Assembly: GCF_026460985.1 (NCBI RefSeq)
Contig: NZ_JAPKNM010000001.1
Span: 1-64,000 of the forward strand
DNA: 64,000 nucleotides
Direction of reading: 5' to 3'
Source of the DNA: Sphingomonas sp.
GTDB taxonomy: Bacteria > Pseudomonadota > Alphaproteobacteria > Sphingomonadales > Sphingomonadaceae
The number at the start of each line of letters is the position of its first letter. Within the stretch, counting starts at the first letter, position 1. Positions 45,886 to 56,152 of this stretch are shown piece after piece. Made by a program: the position numbers and the translations under genes. Below the pieces are notes generated by a model. That model had not been told where the DNA came from. It saw only the letters and a list, made by a program, of their open reading frames with translations, and did not search any database.

Positions 45886-48545
45886 TCGCTCGCCGCTCCC
45901 TTCCTCAATTGCGCTTCGGGAACATGGATCGTGAAGCAGGCGCCGGGCCGATCGCTCCGGTTGGAGGCGCTGACCCGCAACCCCATCGCCTCGGCGAAAC
46001 CCTTGACGATGGCGAGGCCGAGCCCGGTGCCGCCCTTGCGGTCCGATCCCTCGATCCGGGCGAAGGTCTCGAAGATGCGCGTCTCCTCTCCCGGCGGGAG
46101 GCCCCGCCCCTCGTCCAATATGCTGAGCGTCAACCCCTCGCGCCGGCGCTGCGCGGCGATCGTGATCGGGCTCGCCGGATCGCCATATTTGGCGGCGTTC
46201 TCGAGCAGGTTGATCAGGCAATGGTGGAAGAGCTGCGGATCGACCGCCACGAAGGGCAGCTCGGGCGAGATGTCGAGCCGGATGGCGCGGTCGTCGAGCG
46301 TGCGGCGCAGATCGTGCACCGCGGCGGTGACCGCGTCGGCGAGGTCGACCGGCTCGATCGACTGGAGGAGCGAGCCCGTCTCGATCCGCACCATGTCGAG
46401 CAGATTGGCGACGAAACGATGGAGCCGCTCGGCCTCGGCGCGCGCCGCCGAGATCTGACCCGCCTGCTCGTCCGACGCGGGCCGCATCTCGGCGAGCATC
46501 CCGAGCACCGTCGTCAGCGGGGTGCGCAGATCATGGCTTATCGAGGAGAGCAAGGCTGCGCGCAGCCGGTCGCGCTCCTTGAGCTGCGTCACCGTCGCCA
46601 TCTCGGCCTCGAGCGCGATCCGTTCGAAGGCGAGCGATGCCTGGTCGAGCAGGCTGAGCAGGAGCGGCAATTGATCCGATCGCAGCGGCGCGCCCGCGTC
46701 GGGCCGCGCCAGGCCCAGCACGCCGAGCGCGCGGCCTCCCGCGGCGAGCGGGTGGAACAGCCATTCGGACGCAGTCAGCGTGTCGGAGCCGCGCCCCGCC
46801 GGCTGATTGTGATCGAACGCCCATCGCGAGGCCGCCTGCTCGATCGCCTCGAGCCGGTCCTCGGGCGGGAACGCGGCGGCGAGCTCGAGCTGCCCGGCGA
46901 CCGGCAGCAGCAGTACGGTGTTGACGTCGAGCAGGCGCGCGACCTCGGCGCAGAGCAATTGGCCGAGTTCGTCGCGCTTGCTCACGCCGGTGAGCAGGCG
47001 CGCGAAACCGGCGAGCGAGCTGTTCTGCGCGGCGCTGCGCTGCGCGAGCACCGCCTGGTCGCGCACGCGCGCGGCGAGCTGGCTGCTGACGACCGCCACG
47101 CCCAGCAGCACCAGTACGGTGATGATGTTCTGCGGGTCCTGGATCGTGAAGGTCTGGGTCGGCGGGATGAAGAAGAAATTATAGGCGAGCGAGGAGACGA
47201 GCCCGGTGACGATCCCCGTGCGCACGCCGTAGCGCGTGGCGGCGACCATCACCGGCAACAGGTAGAGCAGCCCGATATTGGTGATGTTGCCGGCGGCGAA
47301 GATGCTCGCGCCGAGCAGGCTGACGAGCAGGACGAGCCCGAACGAGACGAGATAGGCCGCCGGATTGCCCCAGCCGTTGCCCGATACGCGCGGCGCCGGG
47401 CCGCGCCGCATCGGTTCCGCCTCGGCGATCGGCAGCACGTGCACCGCGATCCCCGGCGTCTCGCGCACCAGCCGATCGACCACCGATCCGTGGCGCATCT
47501 CGAACCAGCGCGAACGCACCGACTTGCCCACGACCAGCTGCGTCGCGCGCGCTTCTCGCGTGAAGCGCTTGAGACCCTCGAGGACCGATTCGGCGGGCAC
47601 CGAGGCGACCTGCGCGCCGAGCTGGCTGGCGAGGTGCAGCGACGCCGCGAGGCGGCTGTTCTCGCTGTCGGTGAAGCGCTTCGCGCGCGGGGTCTCGATA
47701 TGGACCGCGGTCCAGGGCGCGCGCAGCGCGTCGGCGATGCGCTTGGTCGCGCGGACCAGCTCGCCGGCGCCGGGAAGCTCGCTCACCGCCACCACCAGCC
47801 GCTCCCCCGCCGCCCAGGTCCCGGCCAGCGCATGCGCGCGCAGATAATCGAGCATCTGCGCGTCCACCGCCTGCGCGGCGCGGCGAAGCGCCAGTTCGCG
47901 CAAGGCGGACAGGTTGGACTTGGAGAAGAAATGCCCGAGCGCGCGCGTCGCTTCCTCGGGCACATAGACCTTGCCCTCCTTGAGCCGCTCGATCAGCTCG
48001 TCGGGCGGGATGTCGATCACTTCGATCTCGGCATTCTCGAGCACGCGATCGGGCAGGGTCTCGCGCACGCGGACCTTGGTGAACGAGGCGACGACGTCGT
48101 TCAGGCTCTCGAGATGCTGGATGTTGACCGTCGAATAGACGTGGATCCCCGCCGCCAGCAGTTCCTCGACGTCCTGATAGCGCTTGTCGTGCCGGCTCCC
48201 GGGGGCGTTGGTGTGCGCCAGCTCGTCGACCAGCACCAGTTTCGGCCGGCGCGCGAGGATGGCGTCGACGTCGAGCTCGCCGATGGTGCGGCCCTGATAG
48301 TCGATCTGCCGGCGCGGCACGATCTCATATCCGTGGGTCAGCGCCTCGGTCTCGGCGCGGCCATGGGTCTCGACGACACCGATGACGACGTCCGTGCCGG
48401 CGCGAAGGCGGGCGGCGCCTTCGCTGAGCATCTCATAGGTCTTGCCCACCCCCGGCGCGGCGCCGAGGAAGACCTTGAGACGGCCGCGCGCCTCCTGCGC
48501 GGCGGCGCGCAGAAGGGCCTCGGGGTCGGGACGGTCGTCGCTCAC
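45882..48545 (-). CDS. kdpD: KdpD osmosensitive potassium sensor histidine kinase
   Basis: 887 residues. The N-terminal KdpD domain has a Walker A at 28-36 (GAAPGVGKT) and an ELAHTNAPG segment. A universal-stress-protein-like domain follows (about 230-370), then four transmembrane helices (DUF4118, about 395-500), a GAF-like domain, and the kinase with His671 in SISHDLRTP and [11 protein letters not shown]. Phosphorylates KdpE at low potassium. The start is a GTG overlapping the kdpC stop (GTGA). It is encoded within the structural operon, so the sensor may rise with the pump. Confidence 0.96.
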   Translation of the reverse strand: MSDDRPDPEALLRAAAQEARGRLKVFLGAAPGVGKTYEMLSEGAARLRAGTDVVIGVVETHGRAETEALTHGYEIVPRRQIDYQGRTIGELDVDAILARRPKLVLVDELAHTNAPGSRHDKRYQDVEELLAAGIHVYSTVNIQHLESLNDVVASFTKVRVRETLPDRVLENAEIEVIDIPPDELIERLKEGKVYVPEEATRALGHFFSKSNLSALRELALRRAAQAVDAQMLDYLRAHALAGTWAAGERLVVAVSELPGAGELVRATKRIADALRAPWTAVHIETPRAKRFTDSENSRLAASLHLASQLGAQVASVPAESVLEGLKRFTREARATQLVVGKSVRSRWFEMRHGSVVDRLVRETPGIAVHVLPIAEAEPMRRGPAPRVSGNGWGNPAAYLVSFGLVLLVSLLGASIFAAGNITNIGLLYLLPVMVAATRYGVRTGIVTGLVSSLAYNFFFIPPTQTFTIQDPQNIITVLVLLGVAVVSSQLAARVRDQAVLAQRSAAQNSSLAGFARLLTGVSKRDELGQLLCAEVARLLDVNTVLLLPVAGQLELAAAFPPEDRLEAIEQAASRWAFDHNQPAGRGSDTLTASEWLFHPLAAGGRALGVLGLARPDAGAPLRSDQLPLLLSLLDQASLAFERIALEAEMATVTQLKERDRLRAALLSSISHDLRTPLTTVLGMLAEMRPASDEQAGQISAARAEAERLHRFVANLLDMVRIETGSLLQSIEPVDLADAVTAAVHDLRRTLDDRAIRLDISPELPFVAVDPQLFHHCLINLLENAAKYGDPASPITIAAQRRREGLTLSILDEGRGLPPGEETRIFETFARIEGSDRKGGTGLGLAIVKGFAEAMGLRVSASNRSDRPGACFTIHVPEAQLRKGAASE

Positions 48546-49138
48546 TCGGCCGCTCTTGCGCCTTTCCCTGGCAGGCTGTCGAGCGCCCGATTGAGCGCGA
48601 GGACGTTGACGCGGGGCTCGCCGAGGAAGCCGAGCAGCCGGTTTTCCACATGCTGGCGCACCAGCGCGCGGACGCTTTCGACCGGAAGCCCGCGCGCCGC
48701 GGCGACGCGCGCCGCCTGCGAAAGAGCCGCCTCGGGGCTGATATGGGGGTCGAGCCCCGAGGCGGAGGCAGTCACCAGATCGGCGGGGACCGACTCGCCT
48801 GGTGCATTGCGGTTGGCCGCGACATCGGCCTTCACGCGCTCGGCGAGCGCCCGGCTCGCCGGCCCGAGATTCGAGCCCGCCGACGCCGCGGCGTCATAGC
48901 CGCTGCCCGCGGCCGAGGGGCGGCCGTGGAAATAGCGTGGGGAGGCGAAGGCCTGGCCGAGCAGCGCCGATCCGACCACGCGGCCATCGGCGCGGACCAG
49001 GCTGCCGTTCGCCTGTGCCGGGAAGAGCGCCTGGCCGATCCCGGTGAGCAGCGCCGGATATGCCAACCCGAGCAGCGCCGCGAACAGGATCGCGAGCACG
49101 AATGCCGGGCGAAGCGCAGTGGTGAAGTCCTTGAGCAT
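48542..49138 (-). CDS. kdpC: KdpC subunit of the potassium-transporting ATPase
   Basis: 198-residue single-span subunit that stabilises ATP binding in the KdpFABC pump. One N-terminal transmembrane helix (about 12-32), then the conserved [10 protein letters not shown] and SNLGP segments and DPHISPEAA, with [18 protein letters not shown] at the end. It is separated from kdpB by 127 bp that hold a pair of palindromes, unlike the tight spacing of the other kdp genes. Confidence 0.95.
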   Translation of the reverse strand: MLKDFTTALRPAFVLAILFAALLGLAYPALLTGIGQALFPAQANGSLVRADGRVVGSALLGQAFASPRYFHGRPSAAGSGYDAAASAGSNLGPASRALAERVKADVAANRNAPGESVPADLVTASASGLDPHISPEAALSQAARVAAARGLPVESVRALVRQHVENRLLGFLGEPRVNVLALNRALDSLPGKGARAAE

Positions 49139-49156
49139 TTTCTTCTTCCTTCAAAG

Positions 49157-49256
49157 CCCCTCCCCTTCAGGGGAGGGGTTGGGGTGGGGCCTGTCCGCAG
49201 GCGACGGTCTCGGTGAGACATCCCCCACCCCCTTCCCCTCCCCTGAAGGGGAGGGG
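49157..49256. repeat. REP-like palindrome pair between kdpB and kdpC
   Basis: Two hairpins with perfect 9-bp stems, CCCCTCCCC-TTCA-GGGGAGGGG (49157-49178) and CCCCTCCCC-TGAA-GGGGAGGGG (49235-49256). They stand in inverted orientation and are flanked by matching GGGGTGGGG / CCCCCACCC blocks. The whole fills most of the only sizeable gap in the kdp operon. Such elements can shield upstream mRNA or attenuate downstream expression. There is no T-run. Confidence 0.85.
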
Positions 49257-49265
49257 CGAAATTGG

Positions 49266-51281
49266 TTATGCGAGGCCCAGCCCGGCGACGACCAGGTCGA
49301 TCGCCTTGATGCCGATGAAGGGGGCGATCAGGCCGCCGAGGCCGTAGATCGCGAGGTTGCGCGCGAGCAGCGGCCCGGCGCCCATCGGCCGGTAGGTCAC
49401 GCCGCGCAGCGCGAGCGGGACCAGGCAGGGGATGATCAGCGCGTTGAAGATGATCGCCGACAGGATCGCCGATTGCGGCGACGCCAGCCCCATCACGTTG
49501 AGCACGCCGAGCCCGGGATAGAGCGCGACGAACATCGCCGGGATGATCGCGAAATATTTGGCGACGTCGTTCGCCACCGAAAAGGTGGTGAGCGCCCCGC
49601 GCGTCATCAGCAATTGCTTGCCCAGCCCGACGACCTCGATCAGCTTGGTCGGGTCGCTGTCGAGATCGACCATGTTGCCCGCCTCGCGCGCGGCCTGCGT
49701 CCCCGTGTTCATCGCCACGCCGACATCGGCCTGGGCGAGCGCGGGGGCGTCGTTGGTGCCGTCGCCGCACATCGCCACCAGCTTGCCGCCCTGCTGCTCC
49801 TTGCGGATCAGCGCGAGCTTGTCCTCGGGCGTCGCCTCGGCGAGGAAATCGTCGACGCCCGCCTCGGCGGCAATGGCGGCGGCGGTGAGCGGATTGTCGC
49901 CGGTGATCATCACCGTGCGGATGCCCATGCGGCGCAGCTCGGCGAAACGCTCGCGCACGCCCGCCTTGATCACGTCCTTGAGAGCGACGACGCCGAGCAG
50001 CCGGCCGTCCCGGGCCACCGCGAGCGGCGTCTGGCCCGAGCGCGCGATCTCGTCGGTGATGCGGCGCAGCTCGGTGGCCGCCGCGGTCTCGCCGGCGCCG
50101 GGATTGGCGCGGAGCACGGCATCCACCGCGCCCTTCTGGATCAGCTCGCCCGCGATCCGCACGCCCGAGATGCGGGTCTGCGCAGTGAAGGGGATCACTT
50201 CCGCGCCCTCGGACAGCACGCGCGCCGCGACGCCATGTTCGCTTTGGCCGAGCGCGACGATCGAGCGGCCCTCGGGCGTCTCGTCGGCAAGGCTCGCGAG
50301 CAGGGCGGCATGGGCCAGCGCGTCGACGGTGACGCCGTGGAGCGGGCGGAATTCGCTCGCCGCGCGGTCGCCGATCGTGATCGTGCCGGTCTTGTCGAGC
50401 AGCAGCACGTCGACATCGCCCGCGGCCTCGACCGCGCGGCCCGACTTGGCGAGCACGTTGAAGCGCACCAGCCGGTCCATCCCCGCGATCCCGATCGCCG
50501 AGAGCAGGGCCGCGATCGTGGTCGGGATCAGCGTGATCAGCAGGGCGGCGAGGATCGCCACGGGGATGCTCCCGCCGGCATAAGCGGCGAAGCCAGGGAT
50601 CGTGGCGACTGCGATCAGGAAGATGATCGTCAGGCCCACGAGCAGGATCGTCAGCGCGATCTCGTTGGGGGTCTTCTGCCGCTCGGCGCCTTCGACCAAC
50701 GCGATCATCCGGTCGAGAAAGCCCTGCCCCGGCTCCTGCGTCACGCGCACCTTGATCCGGTCCGAGATGACGCGCGTGCCGGCGGTCACCGCCGAGCGGT
50801 CGCCGCCCGCCTCGCGGATCACCGGCGCGCTCTCGCCGGTGATCGCGGCTTCGTTGACGCTGGCGACGCCTTCGACGACCTCGCCGTCGGCGGGGATCAG
50901 GTCGCCGGTCTCGACGAGCACCAGCTGCCCCTTGCGCAGCTGCGAGGCGGGGATGACCTTCCCGTCGGGCAGCCTTGCGGTCAGTTCGGACTTGGCCGCG
51001 CGCAGCGACGCCGCCTGCGCCCGCCCGCGCCCCTCCGCCAGTGCCTCGGCAAAGGTGCCGAACAGCACGGTCAGCCAGAGCCAGACGATCAGCTGGAGCT
51101 GGAACGCCACCGGCAGCGCCTCGCCGCCCAGGCCCAGCAGCAGCGTCAGCAGCAGCGCCACCACGGCGGTAGTGAAGAGCACCGGGTTCTTCACCAGTTC
51201 GGCCGGGTTGAGCTTCCGGAAGGCATCGCCGATCGCGGGAACGACCAGCTTTGCCGAGAACATCGAGGATGCAATTGTCAT
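49266..51281 (-). CDS. kdpB: KdpB, P-type ATPase subunit
   Basis: 671-residue energy-coupling subunit. The phosphorylated Asp296 is in DKTGT. TGES (actuator), the nucleotide domain and [22 protein letters not shown] (hinge) are all present. Seven membrane segments are distributed as in KdpB. ATG 51281 lies 11 bp after the kdpA stop. A longer frame running back into kdpA is an artefact of composition. Confidence 0.97.
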   Translation of the reverse strand: MTIASSMFSAKLVVPAIGDAFRKLNPAELVKNPVLFTTAVVALLLTLLLGLGGEALPVAFQLQLIVWLWLTVLFGTFAEALAEGRGRAQAASLRAAKSELTARLPDGKVIPASQLRKGQLVLVETGDLIPADGEVVEGVASVNEAAITGESAPVIREAGGDRSAVTAGTRVISDRIKVRVTQEPGQGFLDRMIALVEGAERQKTPNEIALTILLVGLTIIFLIAVATIPGFAAYAGGSIPVAILAALLITLIPTTIAALLSAIGIAGMDRLVRFNVLAKSGRAVEAAGDVDVLLLDKTGTITIGDRAASEFRPLHGVTVDALAHAALLASLADETPEGRSIVALGQSEHGVAARVLSEGAEVIPFTAQTRISGVRIAGELIQKGAVDAVLRANPGAGETAAATELRRITDEIARSGQTPLAVARDGRLLGVVALKDVIKAGVRERFAELRRMGIRTVMITGDNPLTAAAIAAEAGVDDFLAEATPEDKLALIRKEQQGGKLVAMCGDGTNDAPALAQADVGVAMNTGTQAAREAGNMVDLDSDPTKLIEVVGLGKQLLMTRGALTTFSVANDVAKYFAIIPAMFVALYPGLGVLNVMGLASPQSAILSAIIFNALIIPCLVPLALRGVTYRPMGAGPLLARNLAIYGLGGLIAPFIGIKAIDLVVAGLGLA

Positions 51282-51292
51282 GTCGGGCGCCT

Positions 51293-52996
51293 TCAGAAGA
51301 GCTGGCCGTTGATCGTCGCGAGATGATCGGCGACGGGTCCGAGCGCGAGGCCGGGGAGGAAGGTCAGGCCGCCGACGATGAGGATGATGCCGACGAGCAG
51401 CCCCACCCACAGCGCGCCGGTGGTCGGGAAGGAGCCGGCGGTCTCGGGCGTGTATTTCTTGCCGGCCAGCGATCCGGCGATGGCGAGCACCGGCACGATC
51501 ATGAAGAACCGCCCGATCCACATCGCGACGCCGAGCAGCCCGTTGTAGAAGGGCGTGCCCGCGCTCAGCCCGGCAAAGGCGGAGCCGTTGTTCCCGGTCG
51601 CCGAGCTATAGGCGTAGAGGATCTCGGAGAAGCCGTGCGGCCCCTTGTTGAGCGGCCCCGCCAGCCCCTGCGGCAACACCGCAGAAAGCGCAGTGAAGCC
51701 GAGGATGCAGAGCGGCAGCACCGCGATCGCCAGCACCGCCAGCTTGACCTCGCGGCTCTCGATCTTCTTGCCGACATATTCGGGCGTGCGGCCTACCATC
51801 AGCCCCGCGACGAAGACGCCGAGCAATGCGAACAGCAGGAAGCCGTATATGCCCGCGCCGACTCCGCCGACGACGATCTCGCCGAGCTGGATGTTGAACA
51901 GGGGGATCATGCCGCCGAGCGCGGTGAAGCTGTCGTGCATCGCGTTCACCGCGCCGCAGGAGGCCGCGGTGGTGACCACCGCGAACAGCGCGCTGGCGGC
52001 GATGCCGAAGCGGACCTCCTTGCCCTCCATGTTGCCGCCGGGCACGCCGAGCTGATGGAGCACGGGGTTGCCCGCCGCTTCCTGCCAATAGGTCACGCCG
52101 ACGCCCGCGAGGAACAGCACCAGCATCGCCGCGAGGATCGCCCAGCCCTGGCGCGGATTGCCCACCGCCTTGCCGAAGCACCAGGTGAGCCCGACGCCGA
52201 TCGCGAAGATCGAGAGCATCTGCACCAGATTGGTGAGTGCGGTCGGGTTCTCGAAGGGGTGCGCCGAATTGGCGTTGAAGAAGCCGCCGCCATTGGTGCC
52301 CAGCATCTTGATCGCTTCCTGCGAAGCGACGGGGCCGAGCACGATCGCCTGCTTCGCGCCCTCCAGCGTGGTCGCGTCCACGCTGCTGAGGAAGGTCTGC
52401 GGCACCCCGCTTGCGATCAGATAGACGGCATAGACAAGGCAGATCGGCAGCAGCAAATAGAGCGTGACGCGCGTGACGTCCGCCCAGAAATTGCCCAGCG
52501 CCGCCGTCTCGCGCCGCGCGAAGCCGCGGAACAACGCGAAGGCGATCGCGATGCCGGTCGCCGCGCTCAGGAAATTGTGGATCGTCAGGCCCAGCATCTG
52601 GCTGAGGTTCGAAAGCGCGACCTCGCCCGAATACCATTGCCAGTTGGTGTTGGTGGTGAAGCTGATCGCCGTGTTCATCGCGCCGTCGGCGCCGAGGCCG
52701 GCGAGCCCGCGCGGGTTCATCGGCAGCGCGCCCTGGAGGCGGAGCACGGCATAGGTGAACAACAGCAGCACGAGCTGGAACAGCAGCATGTGCACCGCGT
52801 AGCGGCGCCAGCCCATCTCCGCGGCGGGATCGATACCGGCCAGGCGGTAGAAGCCGCGCTCGACGGGGCCGAGCACCGTATGCAGCGGCGTGCGGCGGCC
52901 TTCGTAGAGCGCGAAGAGCCACAGGCCCATCGGCTTGGCGAGCGCGACGAGGAGGAAGGTGAAGACGAGGATCAGCGTCCAGCCCTGGATGGTCAT
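51293..52996 (-). CDS. kdpA: KdpA, potassium-translocating subunit
   Basis: 567-residue channel-like subunit, usual length, with about ten transmembrane helices. The selectivity-filter-like loops of this superfamily are seen, for example [30 protein letters not shown] and the C-terminal [13 protein letters not shown]. The start ATG is 10 bp after the tiny kdpF. It binds and passes K+ while KdpB provides energy. Confidence 0.97.
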   Translation of the reverse strand: MTIQGWTLILVFTFLLVALAKPMGLWLFALYEGRRTPLHTVLGPVERGFYRLAGIDPAAEMGWRRYAVHMLLFQLVLLLFTYAVLRLQGALPMNPRGLAGLGADGAMNTAISFTTNTNWQWYSGEVALSNLSQMLGLTIHNFLSAATGIAIAFALFRGFARRETAALGNFWADVTRVTLYLLLPICLVYAVYLIASGVPQTFLSSVDATTLEGAKQAIVLGPVASQEAIKMLGTNGGGFFNANSAHPFENPTALTNLVQMLSIFAIGVGLTWCFGKAVGNPRQGWAILAAMLVLFLAGVGVTYWQEAAGNPVLHQLGVPGGNMEGKEVRFGIAASALFAVVTTAASCGAVNAMHDSFTALGGMIPLFNIQLGEIVVGGVGAGIYGFLLFALLGVFVAGLMVGRTPEYVGKKIESREVKLAVLAIAVLPLCILGFTALSAVLPQGLAGPLNKGPHGFSEILYAYSSATGNNGSAFAGLSAGTPFYNGLLGVAMWIGRFFMIVPVLAIAGSLAGKKYTPETAGSFPTTGALWVGLLVGIILIVGGLTFLPGLALGPVADHLATINGQLF

Positions 52997-53006
52997 GGCG
53001 CGGCTT

Positions 53007-53096
53007 TCAGAAGCGTTCGGGCCGCACGAGCACGGCCACGAGATAGAGGAGCAGGCCCAGTGCGGTGAGCCCGGCGAGTGCGAGATGGAGCGTCAC
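53007..53096 (-). CDS. kdpF: KdpF small subunit
   Basis: A 29-residue, single-helix membrane peptide, the size and place (directly before kdpA) of KdpF, which stabilises the KdpABC complex. The helix ([20 protein letters not shown]) is followed by the conserved short basic end RPERF. The start is GTG (complement of 53094-53096) with GAGGTG upstream. It is easy to miss because of its length. Confidence 0.88.
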   Translation of the reverse strand: MTLHLALAGLTALGLLLYLVAVLVRPERF

Positions 53097-53105
53097 GAGC
53101 GCACC

Positions 53106-53189
53106 TCACGCGTTGTCGCAGAGACGGACATAAGCGAGCGTCAGCAGGAAGAGTCCCGCCAGCACCGCCAGCCAGAGGAAGTCGTTCAC
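53106..53189 (-). CDS. Tiny membrane peptide upstream of kdpF
   Basis: 27 residues from a GTG with AGGAG at ideal spacing. One transmembrane helix (LWLAVLAGLFLLTLAYV) is followed by RLCDNA. It ends 9 bp before kdpF and has a hydrophobic body and a C-terminal (V)RLCD-type motif. I recall similar peptides at the head of kdp operons in other bacteria, so it may be an accessory subunit. This is from memory and not verified. Confidence 0.7.
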   Translation of the reverse strand: MNDFLWLAVLAGLFLLTLAYVRLCDNA

Positions 53190-53203
53190 GGTCGTTTCTC
53201 CTG

Positions 53204-53488
53204 CTAGAGCGTGAATTGGCCATGGCGGCCGGGCACCGGGATCAGCCGGAACAGCCCGGGGCCCTCGAAGAGGAAGGCGAGCCCCAGGGCGAGGCTCGCG
53301 ACGATGAGCACGGCCAGGGCGAACTCGAGGAGCGTGGCCGCATGCGCCGGCGGCTGGGCCACCGAGCGGCGCAGCCACCAGGATGCCGCCGCGCACATAC
53401 CGAGCAGGGCCGCGCCGAATGCGCGCAGCGCGATCTCGGCGGCCCACCAGCGGTCGCCCTTTCCCAGACGAAGCAGAATCGCGTGCAC
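53204..53488 (-). CDS. Small two-helix membrane protein at the head of the kdp operon
   Basis: About 94 residues from a GTG at 53488 (start uncertain; the frame stays open further upstream). Two transmembrane helices lie near residues 22-42 and 50-72, with FEGPGLFRLIPVPGRHGQFTL at the end. No motif is recognised. It precedes the 27-residue peptide by 14 bp, so it is probably the first gene of the kdp transcript. Divergent from kup. Confidence 0.55.
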   Translation of the reverse strand: MHAILLRLGKGDRWWAAEIALRAFGAALLGMCAAASWWLRRSVAQPPAHAATLLEFALAVLIVASLALGLAFLFEGPGLFRLIPVPGRHGQFTL

Positions 53489-53625
53489 CTCACTTATCCC
53501 TGCAGTGATCGTCGGACGCGATGTGGTGCGGATCGGGATTAAGCTTCCACGGGGAAGTTGGCCGATCGCATAAAGAAGCCGTAAAGTTTGTGGCGGCCGC
53601 CCATGCGCGCGCTTAGGTCCGCGCA

Positions 53626-55521
53626 ATGCAGGACGATGCGCCGCAATCCGAACAGCCTCATGGCCATAACGAACCCCTTTCCACGCTCGCCATCGGCGCG
53701 ATCGGCGTGGTGTTCGGGGATATCGGCACTTCGCCGCTATACGCCCTCAAGGAAAGCTTCGTCGGCCATCATCCGCTGGCGGTCGACTCCGCGCACATCT
53801 TCGGCGTGCTCTCGCTGATCTTCTGGACGATGATGCTGATCGTCACGGTCAAGTACGTCTTCATCATCCTGCGCGCCGACAACAAGGGCGAAGGCGGCAG
53901 CCTCGCGCTGCTCGCGTTGATCAGCCGCAAGCTCTCGATCGGGCGATGGAGCGCCGGCATCACCATGCTCGGGGTGATCGCCACCGCGCTCTTCTACGGC
54001 GATGCGATCATCACGCCCGCCATCTCGGTGCTGTCGGCGGTCGAGGGGCTGACGGTGGTCCAGAGCGGCCTGACCCCGCTCGTCCTGCCGATCGCGATCC
54101 TGATCCTGATCGCCCTGTTCGCGATCCAGTCGCACGGCACCGCGACGGTGGGGAAATTGTTCGGGCCGGTCATGCTGGTCTATTTCGCCGTGCTGGCGCT
54201 ACTCGGGATCATGGGCATCGCCCGCGCCCCCGAAGTGTTGTGGGCGCTCAACCCCGCTTATGCCTTCGCCTTCTTCACGATCGATCCGGTGCTGGCCTTC
54301 CTCGCCTTGGGCTCGGTGGTGCTGGCGGTGACCGGCGCCGAGGCGCTCTATGCCGATATGGGGCATTTCGGGCGCAAGGCGATCGCGATTTCCTGGCTTT
54401 ACATCGCCTTTCCCTGCCTGATGCTGAACTATCTGGGCCAGTCGGCGCTGCTGCTGACCGATCCCGGCGCGGCGGAGAATCCCTTCTTCCTGATGGCGCC
54501 GGACTGGGCGCGGCTGCCGCTGGTCATCCTGGCGACGATGGCGACGGTGATCGCCAGCCAGGCGGTGATCTCGGGCGCCTATTCGGTCTCGCAGCAGGCC
54601 GTCCAGCTCGGCTTCCTGCCGCGCCTGCGCATCCTCCACACCAGCGCGAAGGCTGCGGGGCAGATCTACGTCCCGATCGTCAACTGGGCCTTGCTGATCT
54701 TCGTCATCCTGCTCGTGCTCGGCTTCCGCAGCTCGAGCAACCTCGCCGCGGCCTACGGCATCGCGGTCACCGGCACGATGTTCATCACCGCCTGCATGCT
54801 CGGCGTCCTCGCCTTCGCGGTATGGAAATGGCCGCCCGTACTGGCGGCGCTGGTGACCGGCACCTTCCTGCTGATCGACGGTCTCTATTTCGCGTCGAAC
54901 GTCACCAAGGTCCCCGACGGCGGCTGGTTCCCGCTGCTCGTCGCGGCGGTCACCTTCACCGTGCTGACGACCTGGGCGACGGGACGCAGGCTGGTCCGCG
55001 AACGGCTCGACGAGAGCGCGATGCCGATCGAACTGTTCGTCCGCTCCGCCGGTGCCGCCGCGCAGCGCGTACCGGGCACGGCGGTGTTCCTCGCCTCGTC
55101 GGCGGAGGGCATTCCGCCGTCGCTCCTCCACAATCTGAAGCACAACCGCGTCCTTCACGAACGCGTCGTCCTGCTGACGATCGCTATCGAGCAGGTGCCC
55201 CATGTCCATCCTGGAGAGCGCACCAAGGTCGCCAAGCTCGGCGGGGGCTTCTATCGCATCCTTCTCCATTATGGCTTCATGGACGAGATCGACGTGCCGG
55301 CCGCGCTCGCCGAGATCTCCGACGCGGGCGCGCCGTTCAAGCTGATGGACACCAGCTATTTCCTCGCCCGCCAGACGCTGATCGCCTCCTCCAAGCCCGG
55401 CATGGCGATCTGGCGGGAGAAGCTCTTCGCGCTCATGGTCCGCAATGCGGAGAGCGCGATGGAGTTCTTCAAGCTGCCGACGAACCGCGTGGTGGAACTG
55501 GGCAGCCAGGTCGAGATATAG
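53626..55521 (+). CDS. kup: Low-affinity potassium transporter Kup
   Basis: 631 residues, full length. Twelve transmembrane helices in the first 440 residues and a C-terminal cytoplasmic domain. The N-terminal [18 protein letters not shown] is the Kup signature, and [12 protein letters not shown] follows. It mediates proton-coupled K+ uptake. It is transcribed divergently from the kdp genes across 137 bp, giving a cell both constitutive and inducible potassium uptake side by side. Confidence 0.97.
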   Translation: MQDDAPQSEQPHGHNEPLSTLAIGAIGVVFGDIGTSPLYALKESFVGHHPLAVDSAHIFGVLSLIFWTMMLIVTVKYVFIILRADNKGEGGSLALLALISRKLSIGRWSAGITMLGVIATALFYGDAIITPAISVLSAVEGLTVVQSGLTPLVLPIAILILIALFAIQSHGTATVGKLFGPVMLVYFAVLALLGIMGIARAPEVLWALNPAYAFAFFTIDPVLAFLALGSVVLAVTGAEALYADMGHFGRKAIAISWLYIAFPCLMLNYLGQSALLLTDPGAAENPFFLMAPDWARLPLVILATMATVIASQAVISGAYSVSQQAVQLGFLPRLRILHTSAKAAGQIYVPIVNWALLIFVILLVLGFRSSSNLAAAYGIAVTGTMFITACMLGVLAFAVWKWPPVLAALVTGTFLLIDGLYFASNVTKVPDGGWFPLLVAAVTFTVLTTWATGRRLVRERLDESAMPIELFVRSAGAAAQRVPGTAVFLASSAEGIPPSLLHNLKHNRVLHERVVLLTIAIEQVPHVHPGERTKVAKLGGGFYRILLHYGFMDEIDVPAALAEISDAGAPFKLMDTSYFLARQTLIASSKPGMAIWREKLFALMVRNAESAMEFFKLPTNRVVELGSQVEI

Positions 55522-55558
55522 GCCGGGCCTCGCCTTCGCGATCGTCATCCCTTGCGCA

Positions 55559-55577
55559 ATGTGACATTACAACATAT
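55559..55577. promoter_or_regulatory. Putative Zur box upstream of the zinc-uptake genes
   Basis: Imperfect dyad ATGT-N9-ACAT with A/T-rich centre (55559-55575, then AT). It lies 117 bp before the likely start of the DUF2946-like gene in otherwise G/C-rich sequence. The A/T content and length fit zinc-uptake-regulator operators in alphaproteobacteria, which I know only in outline. The assignment rests on context (Fur-family regulator and zinc receptor downstream). Confidence 0.5.
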
Positions 55578-55693
55578 CAGCTATGCCGCATCGCAGCGAT
55601 GACTCAGTGAACGGTGGTGTGTTGAGCGCAGATACGCAGCCAGGCGGTCGAAAGGGCCTCGCGGTACCGGCAGGCTCCGGCCGCCGTGCGGCC

Positions 55694-56065
55694 ATGCGAT
55701 CCCCGGCGCGCACCAAAGGACCCGGACCGGCCCTGCTCTGCGCGATGCTCCTGGCGCTCCTGTGGCAGGCCCTGGCCGCGCAGGTGCATCGCCACCTCGA
55801 TCTTCCCCTCGCCGCCGCGCAGGTCTCGGTCTCCGCCCATGGCGTCGGGGATTCGCAGCCCGGCGCGCCGCTCGATTCGGCCGCGGGCTGCTCCTTCTGC
55901 CGCGAGCTCGCGCATGCAGGCCCGCTGCTGCTGCCCGCCGCGATATCGATCGAGGTCCCGATCGAGGCCGCCTTCCGGATCACTCCGACGCGCCTGCACG
56001 CACTCGATCTGCTTGCGCGCGCGCCCCTCTGGCGCAGCCGGGCGCCGCCGCCGCTCCAGGCCTGA
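55694..56065 (+). CDS. DUF2946-like exported/membrane protein
   Basis: About 123 residues from ATG 55694. A hydrophobic segment near 13-31 is followed by a histidine pair (VHRHLD) and a C-x2-C pair (GCSFCRE), the arrangement of DUF2946 proteins found beside metal-uptake receptors. The start is uncertain: an in-frame ATG at 55583 would begin only 6 bp after the putative Zur box and lacks a ribosome-binding site. Followed after 87 bp by the TonB receptor gene. Confidence 0.65.
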   Translation: MRSPARTKGPGPALLCAMLLALLWQALAAQVHRHLDLPLAAAQVSVSAHGVGDSQPGAPLDSAAGCSFCRELAHAGPLLLPAAISIEVPIEAAFRITPTRLHALDLLARAPLWRSRAPPPLQA

Positions 56066-56152
56066 GGGCCGCGATCCCGCGAGCGCGTCGTCCGCGCCCG
56101 GAAAGATCGCGCCCCGAACCCCGAAACGACAAGGTTCCTGGAGTGATTTTCC

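Noticed and set aside
55583-55693. Upstream start (ATG 55583) for the DUF2946-like gene
   Set aside because: It lies 6 bp after the putative operator, lacks a ribosome-binding site, and adds a Gly/Arg-rich stretch before the hydrophobic segment.
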